This document shows, piece by piece, positions 1-7,026 of a stretch of DNA of 9,324 bases; positions within the stretch are counted from its first letter, which is position 1; the number at the start of each line of letters is the position of its first letter. Below the pieces are notes generated by a model that was not told the origin of the DNA, ran no database searches, and was given only the letters and a program-made list of their open reading frames with translations. Both the position numbers and the translations under genes were made by a program. This DNA is from Alphaproteobacteria bacterium (GTDB taxonomy: Bacteria > Pseudomonadota > Alphaproteobacteria > Rhizobiales > Rhizobiaceae), in the NCBI GenBank assembly GCA_030428345.1, contig JAUIBM010000076.1, positions 1-9,324 on the forward strand, written 5' to 3'.

Positions 1-562
1 TCAGCACCGGCATCGGCTTCACCCCGGCAGGCAGGGTCTGGCCCTTGGCCGTATCGTAGAGCTTGCCGGTCTCGGCCAGCACCAGCCCATGGTCGCGCGC
101 ATCGGCGATCACCTGCGGCGCCCAGATCACGCCGCCGCCGGCGTCGTCGCCGCCCAGGATCGCCATGATCATCCCGTAATCGGTTCCCACATTCTCGAAA
201 CCGCGGAAAATCCCGGTCGGGATGTTGAAGATATCGCCTTCCTCCAGCACCACCTCCCCGGCCGTGCCCCAGCGGCCCCAGAAGAAGCGCCAGCGCCCCT
301 TCAGGACGAAGAACACCTCGGCGGTGCGATGCGAATGCAGCGAGTTGCGGCATTTGGGCGGCTGTCCGGCCGCCCCGATGTTGAAGCCGTGCGGGATCGA
401 CAGATGCACATGCTGGTCCGGGCTCTCGGAAACCCCGCCGCCGATGATCGTGAAGTTCTCCTTGGCGTTCGAGCCGGGCGTATGGGCGTCGATGAAGGCG
501 GTCCGGCATGGCTGCAGATCGCCATAGCGCACGATCCGCGCTTCCATTTCCTGCGGTGTCAT
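1..562 (-). CDS. Cupin-domain protein, 3' end cut off by window edge
   Basis: The visible part is 187 residues with no stop before the window edge, so the C-terminus is missing. It is a cytosolic beta-barrel cupin with no signal peptide. Cupin motif 1 is intact at about residues 76-89 (HSHRTAEVFFVLKG): H76, H78 and E82 fit HxHxxxExxxxxxG and are likely metal ligands. Motif 2 at about 109-124 keeps the G, PxG and N positions (GDIFNIPTG, then N124), but R120 stands where the usual fourth ligand histidine would be. The ATG at 562-560 overlaps the stop of the upstream membrane-protein gene (ATGA). An AAGGA ribosome-binding site lies about 9 nt upstream of it, which supports this start. It is the most distal visible gene of the leftward operon, so a role in the same pathway is inferred: isomerase, dioxygenase-like enzyme or small-molecule binder. 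The reaction cannot be assigned. The cupin fold is confident, the function is not. Confidence 0.85.
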   Translation of the reverse strand, partial: MTPQEMEARIVRYGDLQPCRTAFIDAHTPGSNAKENFTIIGGGVSESPDQHVHLSIPHGFNIGAAGQPPKCRNSLHSHRTAEVFFVLKGRWRFFWGRWGTAGEVVLEEGDIFNIPTGIFRGFENVGTDYGMIMAILGGDDAGGGVIWAPQVIADARDHGLVLAETGKLYDTAKGQTLPAGVKPMPVL

Positions 563-1095
563 GTTGTTGGTCCTTGAGGGTCGGGGAAGGTCGGATCGGC
601 CAGCGGCGTGCCGGGCTGCGATCCGGTGATGTCGGCATGCAGCCAGACCATCCGGTCGAGAAACCAGGCCTTGCCGCCCATGGTGAGGGCAAGGCCGAGA
701 AGGGCCGCGAAGGGGTCGAGCGCGTAAAGGCCCCAGACGAACGGAATGACGCCCAGCACGGCGACTCCCGTCAGCACCTTGGCCGCCCGCAGGTGATGCG
801 CCGGCAGGCTGCGCCGCGCGCGCTCCAGCCAGAGCCGTTCGCCCAGCACGCCCCGGCTCATCCACGCGCCGAAATCGCGTGGCGGCGCAAAGGCGCGCGG
901 ATTGATGAAGGTCCAGGCGATGACGAGGGCGAGCGGCGCGACGGCCCACCAGCCGATCCAGACCCGCGACCAGACCGCCAAGGCAAGCAGCGGCAGGATG
1001 GCGAACCGGCTCCAGCCGCTGGCCGGATTGGCGTGCCGCAGCCATGTGGCGTCGCTCATGCCCATCGCCCGTTCCGATGCCGCAAAGACATCCAT
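559..1095 (-). CDS. Small four-helix membrane protein, DUF6653-like
   Basis: This 178-residue protein is probably in the inner membrane. Hydrophobic, Trp-rich stretches pair up at about 31-43/48-66 and 106-124/128-146, suggesting two helical hairpins. A basic, cytosol-like segment lies between them (RGVLGERLWLERARRSLP, about 81-98). The N-terminal pattern WLRHANPASGWSRF (18-31) resembles from memory the uncharacterised DUF6653 family, which I could not check here. The first ATG (1095) forms a TGATG overlap with the upstream SnoaL-like gene, favouring coupled initiation. An internal Met at residue 13 (ATG at 1059), just before SDATW, would also match a family-like start, so the true N-terminus may be 12 residues shorter. 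The stop overlaps the cupin ATG. No transporter signature or catalytic motif is visible. Its place in a catabolic operon suggests an accessory role at the membrane, but nothing more specific can be said. Confidence 0.78.
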   Translation of the reverse strand: MDVFAASERAMGMSDATWLRHANPASGWSRFAILPLLALAVWSRVWIGWWAVAPLALVIAWTFINPRAFAPPRDFGAWMSRGVLGERLWLERARRSLPAHHLRAAKVLTGVAVLGVIPFVWGLYALDPFAALLGLALTMGGKAWFLDRMVWLHADITGSQPGTPLADPTFPDPQGPTT

Positions 1096-2084
1096 CAGCG
1101 CGGCCTTTCCTGCATGACGATCTGCTTCCAGATAGCGACTTCGTCATAGAGGGCGCATTCGCGTCGCACGGTTCCGCCCGGCACGCCGAACGGGCCGAAT
1201 TCGGCATGGGCCATGCCCATCACATGCACCCGCGCCCCGCTCGGCCGGCCGAAGGCGCCCCAGCCCGAATGCGTTCCGTCGAGCGACCAGCGGATTGCCG
1301 CCCGCGGCGACAGCATGCCGCCATCCATGCCGATGCAATGATGGATCCGGAACTCGGCGTCGGGAAAGGAGGATCGCAGGCCCAGCCAGAAGCCGCCGAC
1401 GCTGGCATGCGAAAGGCCGTCGACGCCGCCGGGATAATGCGTCACCACCGCCCGGTCATAGACCTGCGGGATGATGTGGAAGTCCTTGGCCATCAGCCGG
1501 GTCAGGATTTCGGCATATTTTCCGCCCCATTCATTGTCGTTGCCGGTTCCGCGATAGCCGCCATCGACATCCACCTCCGGCGTGAACGGCCGGGCGCATT
1601 TGTCGGGCCCGCCTTCGATCTCGACCAAATGGCGGGCATATTCCTGCGGATCCATGCCCAACTGGCGGACGATGCCGCCATAGTCGCGCACCAGCCATTC
1701 GTCGAAGATCGCATTGTCCTTCGCGGCGCAATCGGCGATCACCCGGATCGTGAAGGATTTTCCGCTTGCCTTGCCGAAGACGCCGTCGCGCAGATGCGTG
1801 CCGGTCGTGACGATGCGGTGCGAGGACAACATGCCGGCCTGCGGATCGCCGGACCAGATCACATCCTCGCCGAAAAGCTGGCGACCGGGGAATTCGTTGA
1901 TCGTCGCCATGGTCGCGGCGATGACCGCCTGGTTGCCGCGCTGGATGCCCATGGGCGAGCGCACGGGAATGTCGCTCGTGTAGTAATGGTTCAGCGTCCC
2001 GACCCCGCGATCCTCCCAGATCTCTCGGGTGATGCCCAGGATGTAATCCGGGAAGTCGCGCCATTTGGGATCGAAGCCATTCAT
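1095..2084 (-). CDS. Tandem SnoaL/NTF2-like two-domain protein
   Basis: This 329-residue cytosolic protein has two SnoaL-like (NTF2 superfamily) domains in one chain, about residues 15-150 and 185-325. Each repeats the family pattern: an Arg before a GTH tripeptide, a Gly/Ser-Gly turn, then a late acidic residue. In domain 1 this is HRIVTTGTHLRDGVFG with SGKSF, then EWLVRDYGGIVRQLG, where D134 sits at the usual catalytic Asp position. In domain 2 it is IRWSLDGTHSGWGAFG with PSGARV, then ALYDEVAIWKQI, where D314 is equivalent. SnoaL relatives include polyketide cyclases, and the wider NTF2 fold also covers isomerases, dehydratases and epoxide hydrolases. Substrate and reaction are therefore open. 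Normal family members are about 130-170 residues, so this is a duplication or fusion. Its ATG overlaps the LacI stop (ATGA), with GAGGA/AGGA upstream, and its stop overlaps the next start. It shares the operon with a second, single-domain SnoaL protein. Confidence 0.88.
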   Translation of the reverse strand: MNGFDPKWRDFPDYILGITREIWEDRGVGTLNHYYTSDIPVRSPMGIQRGNQAVIAATMATINEFPGRQLFGEDVIWSGDPQAGMLSSHRIVTTGTHLRDGVFGKASGKSFTIRVIADCAAKDNAIFDEWLVRDYGGIVRQLGMDPQEYARHLVEIEGGPDKCARPFTPEVDVDGGYRGTGNDNEWGGKYAEILTRLMAKDFHIIPQVYDRAVVTHYPGGVDGLSHASVGGFWLGLRSSFPDAEFRIHHCIGMDGGMLSPRAAIRWSLDGTHSGWGAFGRPSGARVHVMGMAHAEFGPFGVPGGTVRRECALYDEVAIWKQIVMQERPR

Positions 2085-3103
2085 AGGTCCTGTTCCTCGG
2101 GTTTGCGGGCCGAGCCGCGAACGATCAGCGGCCCTTCGATACGGATCTTGCAGGCGCTGGTATCGCCTTCCTCGATATGGGAGAGGAGCGCCTCCACCGT
2201 GGCGCTGACCATCCGGTTGACCGGCTGGCGCAGCGTCGTCAGGTCATAGGCGGCCCATTGCGCCATCGGCACGTCGTCATAGCCGACAACGGAGACATCC
2301 TGCGGCACGCGCAGGCCGAGTTCGGCGCGCAGGACATCCATCACGGCGAACGCCATGTGGTCGTTGCCGACGAAGATCGCGTCCGGCCGCTCGGGCCCGG
2401 CGAACAGCGTTCGGGTAGCCTCGCCGGCCGTCTCGCGGCTATACATGCCGTCGATGACCGCGAAGGGTTCCAGGCCCGCCGCCGCCAGCCCAGTGGCGAA
2501 GCCGGCGGCGCGGTCGCGCCCGGTCGAGGAGCCCGCCCAGCCGGCGATATGCGCGATGCGGCGGTGGCCGCCGGCGATGAGAAACTCCGCGATCTTGCGC
2601 CCGCCGGCCAGGTTGTCGGAGGTCACCTCCGAAAGACGCGGATCGTCCTGCCCGCGGTTGAACATGACGACCGGAATGCCCGCCGCCGCGCAACGTGCGG
2701 TGAGGTCGTTGGTCATCGCGACGGAAGCGGTAATGATCCCGTCGACCTGGTAGTCGAGCAATTCCTCCGTCACCTTGCCCACGATCCCCGTCTCGTTGGA
2801 GGCCATGAACACCAGCACGTGATAGCCCCGCGCCTGCAGCGCATTGGACAGGCGCTCCAGCGCCAGCGGATAGAACTGGTTGTCGAGATAGGCGACGATG
2901 AGCCCGATGATGCGGCTCTTGCCGGTGATCAGCGAGCGCGCCAGCACATTGGGCCGATAGCCCAGGGCATCGGCCGCCTTGCGCACCTTCTCGGTCATCT
3001 TCTTGGACGCCGAACTGCCGGGCGTGAAGACGCGCGACACCGCCGACTGGCTGACGCCCGCCAGCCGCGCGACATCCATGGATGTGACCCTTTCGTTGGC
3101 CAT
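2081..3103 (-). CDS. LacI-family transcriptional repressor
   Basis: This 340-residue protein has the usual LacI/GalR length. The N-terminal helix-turn-helix spans about 8-27 (SMDVARLAGVSQSAVSRVF). The hinge helix spans about 49-62 (YRPNVLARSLITGK) and has the A55/L58 pair that family members use to pry open a central CG in the operator. A periplasmic-binding-protein-like effector domain follows from about 64 to 330, including RDRAAGF (196-202), GNDHMAFAVMD (246-256) and VVGYDDVPMA (272-281). I chose the ATG at 3103-3101 because it makes a TGATG overlap with the dehydrogenase stop and puts the HTH at the normal distance. The open frame extends far upstream, but that part lies inside the dehydrogenase gene. 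The ribosome-binding site is weak, so translation may depend on coupling. It is probably the repressor of both divergent units through the two operators in 6880-7133, and so autoregulatory. The inducer is likely the imported compound or a metabolite of it. Confidence 0.95.
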   Translation of the reverse strand: MANERVTSMDVARLAGVSQSAVSRVFTPGSSASKKMTEKVRKAADALGYRPNVLARSLITGKSRIIGLIVAYLDNQFYPLALERLSNALQARGYHVLVFMASNETGIVGKVTEELLDYQVDGIITASVAMTNDLTARCAAAGIPVVMFNRGQDDPRLSEVTSDNLAGGRKIAEFLIAGGHRRIAHIAGWAGSSTGRDRAAGFATGLAAAGLEPFAVIDGMYSRETAGEATRTLFAGPERPDAIFVGNDHMAFAVMDVLRAELGLRVPQDVSVVGYDDVPMAQWAAYDLTTLRQPVNRMVSATVEALLSHIEEGDTSACKIRIEGPLIVRGSARKPEEQDL

Positions 3104-3870
3104 CAACCCGCCGTCCAGCCGCCATCCACCTTGAGCGAGGCGCCCGTCACCAGCGCCGAGGCGTCGCTCGCCAGGTACACCGCCGCCCCCATCATGTCCT
3201 CCACCCTGCCGACCCGGCCGAGCTTGATCTTCTCCTCGATCCAGCGCACCCGCTCCGGATTGGCGAAGGTCGGCTCGGTCAGCGGCGTGCGGATGAAGGT
3301 CGGGCAGATCGTGTTGACGCGGATGCCAAGCGGGCCCCATTCGATCGCCATCGCCTTCACGAAGCCTTCCACCGCATGCTTGGAGGCGCAATAGACGGCC
3401 CGGTCGATGCCGCCGATATGCGCCATCTGCGAACTGATCTGGATGATCGAACCGGGCTTGCCCGCCGCGATCAGCCCCTTCGCCACCGCGACCGACAGGA
3501 AATACGCGCCGCGCACATTGATGTTCATCACCGCATCATAGTCGGCAGGCGCCGTGTCGACCGCCGGCGAGTGGCGCGCATATCCGGCGGAATTGAGCAG
3601 CACGTCGAAGGGTTCGCACGCGCCGACCGCCGCCGACACCGCTTCCACATCGGCGACGTCCAGCGTCAGGCCCTCGCCCTTCCAGCCCTGCTCGCGGATC
3701 GCCTCCACGGCCTGTTCCAGTCTCTCGCCATTGCGTGCGGCCAGCGTCACATGCGCCCCGGCCTCGGCCAGGGCCGCGGCGCAGGCAAGCCCGATCCCTG
3801 AAGACGCGCCGGCGACAAGCGCGCGCTTGCCGTCCAGTCGAAAGCTCGGGGTTTTCGGCAATATCGTCAT
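3103..3870 (-). CDS. SDR-family NAD(P)-dependent oxidoreductase
   Basis: This 255-residue classical short-chain dehydrogenase/reductase should interconvert a hydroxyl and a carbonyl in the cytosol. The Rossmann nucleotide motif is at 20-27 (AGASSGIG, with Ala in place of the common Thr). D71 follows strand 3, and the usual NNAG appears as N93-S94-A95-G96. The catalytic set is N118, S147, Y160 and K164 (YCASK), and the C-terminus ends in the typical DGGWTAG. R47 after strand 2 hints at NADP(H), but this is weak evidence. The start at 3870 follows a clear GGAAAGGA ribosome-binding site. The frame stays open upstream, but that stretch overlaps the HisD-like gene. Overall it resembles gluconate 5-dehydrogenase or 3-oxoacyl-ACP-reductase-type SDRs, which are often polyol or sugar-acid dehydrogenases when found beside an ABC sugar importer. 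It lies 67 nt after the HisD-like gene, with a hairpin between, and overlaps lacI by one base. Confidence 0.93.
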   Translation of the reverse strand: MTILPKTPSFRLDGKRALVAGASSGIGLACAAALAEAGAHVTLAARNGERLEQAVEAIREQGWKGEGLTLDVADVEAVSAAVGACEPFDVLLNSAGYARHSPAVDTAPADYDAVMNINVRGAYFLSVAVAKGLIAAGKPGSIIQISSQMAHIGGIDRAVYCASKHAVEGFVKAMAIEWGPLGIRVNTICPTFIRTPLTEPTFANPERVRWIEEKIKLGRVGRVEDMMGAAVYLASDASALVTGASLKVDGGWTAG

Positions 3871-3884
3871 GCTGTTTTCCTTTC

Positions 3885-3910
3885 CGATGCCCGGTCCGGT
3901 CCGGACATCG
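3885..3910 (-). other. Intercistronic stem-loop between HisD-like and SDR genes
   Basis: On the minus-strand RNA, CGAUGUCCGG and CCGGGCAUCG form a 10-bp stem containing one U-G wobble, with a 6-nt loop ACCGGA. The stem ends about 6 nt before the GGAAAGGA ribosome-binding site of the SDR gene. There is no U-run after it, so it is not a standard terminator. It may protect the upstream message from 3' decay, or tune the amount of SDR relative to the HisD-like enzyme. Confidence 0.6.
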
Positions 3911-3937
3911 GTTCTTGGCAGTTTCTCCGCCGCATGA

Positions 3938-5266
3938 CTACTCCGCCGCCTCGCGCGGTTCGGCGGCGGCGCCATAGGCGACATTGCGGCCGCCATAGCG
4001 GCGCACCCGCACATTGGCCTGCTCGGCATGGCCGACAAACCCTTCCAGGATGCACAGGCGCGAGCAGTATTCGCCAATGCTCGCCGCCGCCTCGTCGGTG
4101 ACGATGCGCTGGTAGGAATGGGTCTTTAGGAACTTGCCCACCCACAGCCCGCCGGTATAGCGGCCGGCCTTGCGCGTCGGCAGGGTGTGATTGGTGCCGA
4201 TCACCTTGTCGCCATTGGCGACATTGGTGCGCGCGCCCAGGAACAGCGCGCCATAGGAATGCATGTTTTCCAGATACCAGTCGTCCCGGTCGGTCATCAC
4301 CTGCACATGCTCGGAGGCAATCTCGTTGGCGACCGCGAGCATCTCCTCATGGCTGCCGCAGACGATCACCTCGCCATAATCCTCCCAGCTCCTGGCGGCG
4401 GTCTCCGCAGTGGGCAGGATCTTCAGCAGCCGTTCGATCTCCTCGAGGGTCGCGCGCGCCAGGCCGGCGGAATTCGTCACCAGCACAGCCGGCGAATTGT
4501 AGCCGTGCTCGGCCTGGCCCAGCAGGTCGGTCGCGCACAGCTCCGCATCCACCGTCTCGTCGGCGATGACCATGGTTTCGGTCGGGCCGGCGAAGAGGTC
4601 GATCCCGACCCGGCCGAACAATTGACGCTTGGCCTCCGCGACATAGGCGTTGCCGGGGCCGACCAGCATGTGGACCGGCTCGATCGTCTCGGTTCCAATG
4701 GCGAAGGCGCCCACCGCCTGGATGCCGCCGAGCACGTAGATCTCATGCGCCCCGCCCAGATGCATGGCGGCGATCACCGCCGGATTGGGCTCGCCCCTGA
4801 AGGGTGGGGTCGCCGCGGCGATGCGCGGAACGCCGGCGACGCTGGCCGTCAGCACCGACATATGCGCGGAGGCGACCATCGGAAACTTGCCGCCGGGCAC
4901 GTAGCAACCCACCGAGCGCACCGGAATGTTGCGATGCCCCAGGAAGACGCCGGGCAGCGTCTCGACCTCGATGTCCTGCATCGAGGCGCGCTGCGCCTCG
5001 GCGAAACGGCGCACCTGGTCCTGGGCGAAGCGGATATCCGCCATCTCGCGCGCCGTGACCTTCTGCATCAGCGCCTCGATCTCGGACGCCGAGAGCCGGA
5101 AGGAAGCCGGCGCATAATTGTCGAATTTCTGCGACAGCTCGCGCACGGCCGCATCGCCGCGCGCCTCGATTTCGGCAAGCGTCGTCTCCACGACGGCGCG
5201 CACCCTGGCGTCGTCCTGCGAACGCTCGCCTTCCGCCTTGCCGCGCTTGAGATATTCGACTGTCAT
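3938..5266 (-). CDS. HisD-family dehydrogenase, HpsN (sulfopropanediol dehydrogenase)-like
   Basis: This 442-residue protein is full length for the histidinol dehydrogenase family: zinc-dependent, NAD-linked enzymes that can oxidise an alcohol to an acid in two steps. Residues that line up with E. coli HisD are present: Q251 and H254 ([10 protein letters not shown]), the catalytic pair E319-H320 (ASEHVQV), D353 and H360 ([13 protein letters not shown]), and E408 and H413 (LEGFVGH). The nucleotide region includes VGCYVPGG (119-126) and [14 protein letters not shown] (201-214). There is no other his gene nearby, and SEHVQV replaces the APEHLE-type motif usual in histidine biosynthesis. The start MTVEYLKRG and the YTGGL segment (370-374) recall HpsN, the (R)-2,3-dihydroxypropane-1-sulfonate dehydrogenase. 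Orthology is not certain, and catabolic dehydrogenases of this branch with other substrates are likely. The ATG follows GGAGGAG. It is the probable key oxidation step of the operon. Confidence 0.92.
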   Translation of the reverse strand: MTVEYLKRGKAEGERSQDDARVRAVVETTLAEIEARGDAAVRELSQKFDNYAPASFRLSASEIEALMQKVTAREMADIRFAQDQVRRFAEAQRASMQDIEVETLPGVFLGHRNIPVRSVGCYVPGGKFPMVASAHMSVLTASVAGVPRIAAATPPFRGEPNPAVIAAMHLGGAHEIYVLGGIQAVGAFAIGTETIEPVHMLVGPGNAYVAEAKRQLFGRVGIDLFAGPTETMVIADETVDAELCATDLLGQAEHGYNSPAVLVTNSAGLARATLEEIERLLKILPTAETAARSWEDYGEVIVCGSHEEMLAVANEIASEHVQVMTDRDDWYLENMHSYGALFLGARTNVANGDKVIGTNHTLPTRKAGRYTGGLWVGKFLKTHSYQRIVTDEAAASIGEYCSRLCILEGFVGHAEQANVRVRRYGGRNVAYGAAAEPREAAE

Positions 5267-5320
5267 TGCTTTTCGTCTCCTCCGGATCCGGTTGAACGAG
5301 CCTGCTTCATGGCTTCGCGG

Positions 5321-5839
5321 TCACCTGTCCTGCGCACCGGGCGGCGTGGCCAGGCCTTCGTCAAACGCCTCCCAGCCCTTGCCGCCGAAGACATCATGAC
5401 CGAGCTGGGCCAGCACGCTGGCGAAATCCACCGATACCGGATTGTCCTTGATGCGCCCGTCGACGACGAGCCAGAAATCCATATAGGGAATGCGGACGCG
5501 CTTGCCGGTTGGCGCGATGCCCATGAACGGGCCGGAATGCGTCGCCTCGATATGGCCGAAACAGGCCGCCCATTCCCCGTCCGCGATGAACTTTTCCGTC
5601 TTGTAGACCCGGTCGGAAAAGGCGGCGCGCAGGGGCAATTGCCAATTCGCCCGGAATTCGGCGATGCCCTTCTTGACGCCGCAACCCTGGTTGCCGCGCC
5701 ACAGGAAGTCCTCGTGAAAATAGGCTGTCATGTCGTTTTCGGCATTGGCGAGCCCCGCCTCCATGCGGCGCACCGCCGCCAGCGAGGCTTGCGAGCGCGC
5801 CATATGCGCCTTGGCGTCTTCTTCTGTTGCTGTGGTCAT
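5321..5839 (-). CDS. SnoaL/NTF2-like single-domain protein (ester cyclase-like)
   Basis: This 172-residue cytosolic protein has one SnoaL-like domain at about 20-150. Family landmarks are [17 protein letters not shown] (99-115), VVDGRI (125-130) and [11 protein letters not shown] (137-147), where D138 occupies the usual acid/base Asp position. HEDFLWRG (42-49) is the early-strand motif. Relatives are annotated as ester cyclases, polyketide cyclases or NTF2-family proteins, and the reaction cannot be predicted. I chose the ATG at 5839 because it overlaps the ATPase stop (ATGA) and follows GGAGAG. A longer frame to 5878 would run into the ATPase gene. It is the second gene of the leftward operon, directly ahead of the HisD-like dehydrogenase after a 54-nt gap. 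With the tandem protein, this makes three SnoaL domains in one operon. Confidence 0.9.
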   Translation of the reverse strand: MTTATEEDAKAHMARSQASLAAVRRMEAGLANAENDMTAYFHEDFLWRGNQGCGVKKGIAEFRANWQLPLRAAFSDRVYKTEKFIADGEWAACFGHIEATHSGPFMGIAPTGKRVRIPYMDFWLVVDGRIKDNPVSVDFASVLAQLGHDVFGGKGWEAFDEGLATPPGAQDR

Positions 5840-6879
5840 GCGATCCGCTCTCCGGATGTTGTATCGAAAAGGTGGCAAATGGCGGCGGGAACGCTGGCCG
5901 CGATCGGCGCGCCAATTTCCACGCGAAAATCCTTGGGCGCCTTGATCGCCACGAGCGAGCTGCCATCCCTGACGGTCACCATGGTGGCGTCGCCCAGCAA
6001 TTCCAGCGAATAGACCGGCGCGGCAAGTTCCCCGCTCTCGGCCAGCGCCGCGTCCTCCGCGCGAAAGCCCAGCGTGACCGGTCCGTCCGGCGCGGCAAGG
6101 CCGGCGACGCGAAGTTTCGCGCCCTGAAAAACCCCGTCGGCCATGCGGCCCTCGACAAGGTTCATGGCGGGCGAGCCGATGAAGCTGGCGACGAACGCAT
6201 TCGCGGGCCGGTCGTAGATCTCGGTCGGCGTGCCGACCTGCTGGACGACCCCCTTGTTCATGACCACGACCCGGTCGGCCAGCGTCATCGCCTCGATCTG
6301 GTCATGCGTCACATAGACCGTGGTCACCTTGAGCTCATGCGAAAGGTTGCGGATCTGCGCCCGGGTCGACACCCGTAATTTGGCGTCGAGATTGGAAAGC
6401 GGCTCGTCCATCAGGAACACATTGGGCTGGCGCACGATGGCGCGCGCAAGCGCAACGCGCTGGCGCTGGCCGCCGGAAAGATCGGCGGGCCGGCGATGCA
6501 GCAGCGGGGTCAGCTCGACCATCTCCGCGGCGCGGCGCACCCGCGCGTCATGCTGCGCCGGATCGACCTTGCGCACCTTCAGCGGGAAGCGGATGTTCTC
6601 GTAGACATTCATGTTCGGATAGAGGGCGTAGCTCTGGAACACCATCGCGATATCCCGGTCCTTTGGATCGAGATCGTTGATCCGCTTGCCGTCGATCAGG
6701 ATGTCGCCCTCGCTCACATCCTCCAGCCCGGCTATCATCCGCATCGTCGTCGTCTTGCCGCAGCCCGAAGGCCCGAGCAGGACGAGGAATTCCTCGTCGG
6801 CGATCGTCAGGTCAAGCCGGGCGACGCCCACCGAACTGCCCCATCGCTTGGAAACGCCGCGCATCTGGATCTCTGCCAT
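5836..6879 (-). CDS. ABC sugar-importer ATPase (CUT1, UgpC/MsmX/MalK type)
   Basis: This 347-residue cytosolic ATPase powers an inner-membrane sugar or polyol importer. It has Walker [10 protein letters not shown] (36-44), Q-loop Q82 (VFQSYALYP), signature LSGGQRQR (134-141), Walker B VFLMDEP (154-160), D-loop SNLDAKL, and switch H192 ([14 protein letters not shown]). A TOBE-type regulatory domain follows from about 240 to the end, typical of the MalK-like group. The start at 6879 has a GGGAGG ribosome-binding site. The longer frame to 6984 crosses the operator and has no such signal. It is the first gene of the leftward operon, so ATPase output is tied to the catabolic genes. Its partners, the solute-binding protein and permease, are encoded divergently on the other side of the control region. 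Closely related ATPases can serve more than one importer, so exclusive pairing is inferred from position. Confidence 0.96.
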   Translation of the reverse strand: MAEIQMRGVSKRWGSSVGVARLDLTIADEEFLVLLGPSGCGKTTTMRMIAGLEDVSEGDILIDGKRINDLDPKDRDIAMVFQSYALYPNMNVYENIRFPLKVRKVDPAQHDARVRRAAEMVELTPLLHRRPADLSGGQRQRVALARAIVRQPNVFLMDEPLSNLDAKLRVSTRAQIRNLSHELKVTTVYVTHDQIEAMTLADRVVVMNKGVVQQVGTPTEIYDRPANAFVASFIGSPAMNLVEGRMADGVFQGAKLRVAGLAAPDGPVTLGFRAEDAALAESGELAAPVYSLELLGDATMVTVRDGSSLVAIKAPKDFRVEIGAPIAASVPAAICHLFDTTSGERIA

Positions 6880-6892
6880 TGCGGCCTCCCAT

Positions 6893-6908
6893 TTGCATAC
6901 GAATTCAA
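6893..6908. promoter_or_regulatory. Operator A: LacI-type near-palindrome beside the ATPase gene
   Basis: TTGCATACGAATTCAA is a 16-bp imperfect palindrome with six of eight symmetric pairs and a central CG. It lies about 2 nt upstream (on the minus strand) of the GGGAGG ribosome-binding site of the ATPase gene. The same sequence recurs in opposite orientation at 7011-7026, with GCATACGAAT shared exactly. Central CG and length match LacI-family operators, so it is probably where the neighbouring LacI protein represses the leftward operon. Binding is inferred. Confidence 0.65.
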
Positions 6909-6984
6909 CACTGATACGCTCACCATGCTCAAGAATTCGCGCTTTTGCAAGCGGATTACGCGAATACTCAGCGATACTGCGCAT

Positions 6985-7012
6985 TTCGACCGCGATAAAG
7001 CGATCCTATATT
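6985..7012 (+). promoter_or_regulatory. Candidate promoter for the solute-binding-protein transcript
   Basis: TATATT at 7007-7012 is a good -10 (five of six to TATAAT; the overlapping CTATAT matches the alphaproteobacterial preference). TTCGAC at 6985-6990 is a weak -35 with a 16-bp spacer. The predicted start is near 7019, inside operator B, giving a leader of about 115 nt before the ATG at 7134. The stretch is more AT-rich than the flanking genes. I found no equally convincing -35/-10 pair for the leftward operon. Confidence 0.5.
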
Positions 7013-7026
7013 GCATTCGTATGCGA
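7011..7026. promoter_or_regulatory. Operator B: LacI-type near-palindrome at the rightward promoter
   Basis: TTGCATTCGTATGCGA has six of eight symmetric pairs and a central CG (7018-7019). Read on the minus strand it contains GCATACGAATGC, identical over ten bases to operator A. It overlaps the last bases of the candidate -10 and the predicted start point of the rightward transcript, a classical position for steric repression. The two operators are about 118 bp apart centre to centre, so looping by a LacI tetramer is possible, although most family members are dimers. Confidence 0.68.

Noticed and set aside
3104..3391. N-terminal extension of the LacI reading frame
   Set aside because: It is out-of-frame reading of the SDR gene. 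The HTH sits at the normal distance from the ATG at 3103, which overlaps the SDR stop.
3871..4077. N-terminal extension of the SDR reading frame
   Set aside because: It overlaps the HisD-like gene and has no SDR-like sequence. The ATG at 3870 has a strong ribosome-binding site.
3938..5266. Histidine-biosynthesis gene hisD
   Set aside because: There are no other his genes, the context is catabolic and LacI-controlled, and the sequence details are closer to the HpsN branch.
5282..5291. Perfect 10-bp palindrome CCGGATCCGG upstream of the HisD-like gene
   Set aside because: It is too short and lacks loop space for an RNA hairpin, does not match the operator consensus, and is plausible by chance in GC-rich DNA.
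4187..6013. 608-codon open frame on the plus strand
   Set aside because: It lies wholly antisense to the HisD-like, SnoaL and ATPase genes, has a His/Arg/Asp-rich composition typical of antisense frames in GC-rich DNA, and shows no domain.
6880..6984. N-terminal extension of the ATPase
   Set aside because: The extra residues do not resemble the family, cross operator A, and lack a ribosome-binding site. The ATG at 6879 has GGGAGG.
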